Below, in pieces: positions 63,431 through 64,000 of a DNA stretch of 64,000 bases. A program made the position numbers and the translations under genes. The notes under the pieces were generated by a model. That model searched no databases and was not told the origin of the DNA. It saw only the letters and a program-made list of their open reading frames with translations. The stretch comes from PXAP01 sp046483315 (lineage in GTDB: Bacteria; Bacteroidota; Bacteroidia; Bacteroidales; PUMT01). The stretch is taken from positions 60,870-124,869 of the forward strand of contig JAWODJ010000098.1 of assembly GCA_046483315.1 (NCBI GenBank). Direction: 5' to 3'. Position 1 is the stretch's first letter. The number at the start of each line of letters is the position of its first letter.

Positions 63431-63874
63431 ATGGGGTTACAATATCCTGCCCATGTTTTACATTCCTGCCTGGCAGCTAATTTATCTGTTGGCCGGCCGG
63501 GATCATTTTCTGCTTTTCTCTCCGGTAACTGTGAAATGATTCCTCCCCGAACTGTTGGCAAAAGCAGGGCCGATACCCTTTCTTTGACTGTGGCAGACAC
63601 TGCCGGTGTGATCCGGGCTGATACCCTTTCTTTGACTGTGGCAGACACTGCCGGTGTGATCCGGGCTGACTCCCTTCCGGTTATAGCTGCAGACACTGTT
63701 CCTGTATCAGATGATGATATGATTCCTGTGACAGCAACCGACACTGTTCCCCCGGCCGAGCCCGGTTCTCTGATTGTAAGTCCACCGCTCCCCCCTGCTG
63801 TAGATATAGAGGACAGTATTATCTCAACAGATGAAGAGGATATTCGTCGACTAAGATTCCCGTATCGACTGTAA
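63431..63874 (+). CDS. Ser/Thr/Asp-rich repeat protein, probably truncated at a sequence joint
   Basis: A 147-residue frame that I cannot assign to a family. The middle is low-complexity (ADT/ADS-rich) and contains two exact 16-residue copies of DTLSLTVADTAGVIRA followed by degenerate units. The last nine residues (after STDEEDI) fall in DNA that belongs to an unrelated minus-strand gene, so the natural protein probably continued differently. The N-terminus is not a clear signal peptide. Another frame starting at 63453 (MFYIPAWQLIYLLAG...) looks more like one, which hints at a frameshift. An exported or outer-membrane assembly protein (for example an LptD-like precursor, which often has such Asp/Thr-rich N-termini in this phylum) is possible but speculative. 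Confidence 0.4.
   Translation: MGLQYPAHVLHSCLAANLSVGRPGSFSAFLSGNCEMIPPRTVGKSRADTLSLTVADTAGVIRADTLSLTVADTAGVIRADSLPVIAADTVPVSDDDMIPVTATDTVPPAEPGSLIVSPPLPPAVDIEDSIISTDEEDIRRLRFPYRL
63572..63667 (+). repeat. Exact 48-bp tandem duplication
   Basis: 63572-63619 and 63620-63667 are identical over 48 bases, encoding DTLSLTVADTAGVIRA twice. Perfect identity suggests a recent slippage or a collapsed/expanded assembly repeat. Confidence 0.9.
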
Positions 63875-64000
63875 CACTGTCTTTTACTAGCTCTATATTG
63901 GGCTTTACCCCTTTGCCAACGATGACCAAATCTGCCATCAGCTCTTCGCCCCGATCTGTGCTAACAGAAACCTGGCTGCCCTTCCGCATGATGGCTTCTA
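63819..64000 (-). pseudogene. Fragment of FAD/NAD-linked disulfide oxidoreductase (both ends incomplete)
   Basis: Read on the minus strand from the window edge, the frame encodes EELMADLVIVGKGVKPN, then IELVKDSVTVDTGILVDEY. This is the characteristic segment of pyridine nucleotide-disulfide oxidoreductases such as NADH oxidase, rubredoxin reductase or nitrite-reductase-type enzymes. In them the next residues are normally (L/Q)xT...IYAAGD. Here homology stops at DEY (about 63842) and the frame ends at a TAA at 63819-63821. Base and codon use look different from the neighbouring genes. The 5' part lies outside the window. Confidence 0.65.

Noticed and set aside
63427..63744. Minus-strand 105-residue repeat-containing frame
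   Set aside because: It is the complement of the tandem repeat region; the plus strand has a promoter element and the minus strand does not.
1..64000. CRISPR arrays, insertion sequences, prophage or integrase genes
   Set aside because: No regularly spaced repeats, transposase or integrase motifs, or terminal inverted repeats were seen anywhere on either strand.

Overview
The window is a 64 kb stretch of a Bacteroidota chromosome, most likely class Bacteroidia (a Bacteroidales/Marinilabiliales-like bacterium). This rests on gene order and signals. The order purH-mreB-mreC-mreD-mrdA-rodA, tig-clpP-clpX, kdsD-tatC-lptB and rsmA-mgtE is typical of the phylum. Several genes have a TAnnTTTG -7 promoter element just upstream. 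Purine-rich ribosome binding sites are mostly weak or absent. There is an ECF sigma / two-repeat anti-sigma-like protein / outer-membrane barrel module. The first 8 kb looks more AT-rich than the rest. No rRNA, CRISPR array, insertion sequence or prophage was seen.

Layout. 1-8.3 kb: 3' end of an adenine deaminase gene, uvrC, a polyprenyl diphosphate synthase, an ArsR-type regulator, an S41 protease, a CPBP protease and a radical SAM protein with a Tat-like N-terminus. 8.4-14.2 kb: a GNAT acetyltransferase, a membrane glycosyltransferase, then an exported alpha-L-fucosidase with two Gfo/Idh/MocA oxidoreductases (a probable small sugar-processing cluster). 14.2-17.3 kb: an ECF sigma factor, a probable anti-sigma partner and a beta-barrel protein, with the same TGTAAC-N17-CGTC promoter before the sigma gene and before the barrel gene; then a decayed 3' piece of a MoeB/ThiF-type gene. 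17.3-27 kb: dipeptidase E, an AsmA-like protein, a histidine kinase, a U32 peptidase, an unrecognised protein and a large hybrid histidine kinase. 27-30.4 kb: rsgA, a cyclic-2,3-diphosphoglycerate-synthase-like GTPase and acpH. 30.5-37.7 kb: the cell-shape operon led by purH. 38-48.7 kb: an FtsX-like permease, mgtE, rsmA, clpX, clpP, tig, tRNA-Leu(UAG), lptB, tatC, kdsD. 49-63.2 kb: recQ, an ABC exporter pair, a sodium/solute symporter, a pair of M16 proteases (one without the zinc site), an S9 peptidase, dtd and an MFS transporter.

The last ~600 bases are abnormal. A plus-strand ORF with an exact 48-bp tandem duplication runs into an unrelated minus-strand piece of an FAD/NAD-linked oxidoreductase. 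Both reading frames appear to break near 63,840, which suggests a misassembly or a recombination joint.

Most of the window is housekeeping. I did not find a convincing wholly new defence or biosynthetic system. The observations most worth checking are the ECF regulon with its two matching promoters, the MoeB/ThiF relic, the joint near 63.84 kb, the decapeptide repeats inserted in RsmA, the missing start codon of rodA, the unrecognised protein encoded beside a hybrid kinase that lacks a DNA-binding output, and the structured intergenic region after clpX.
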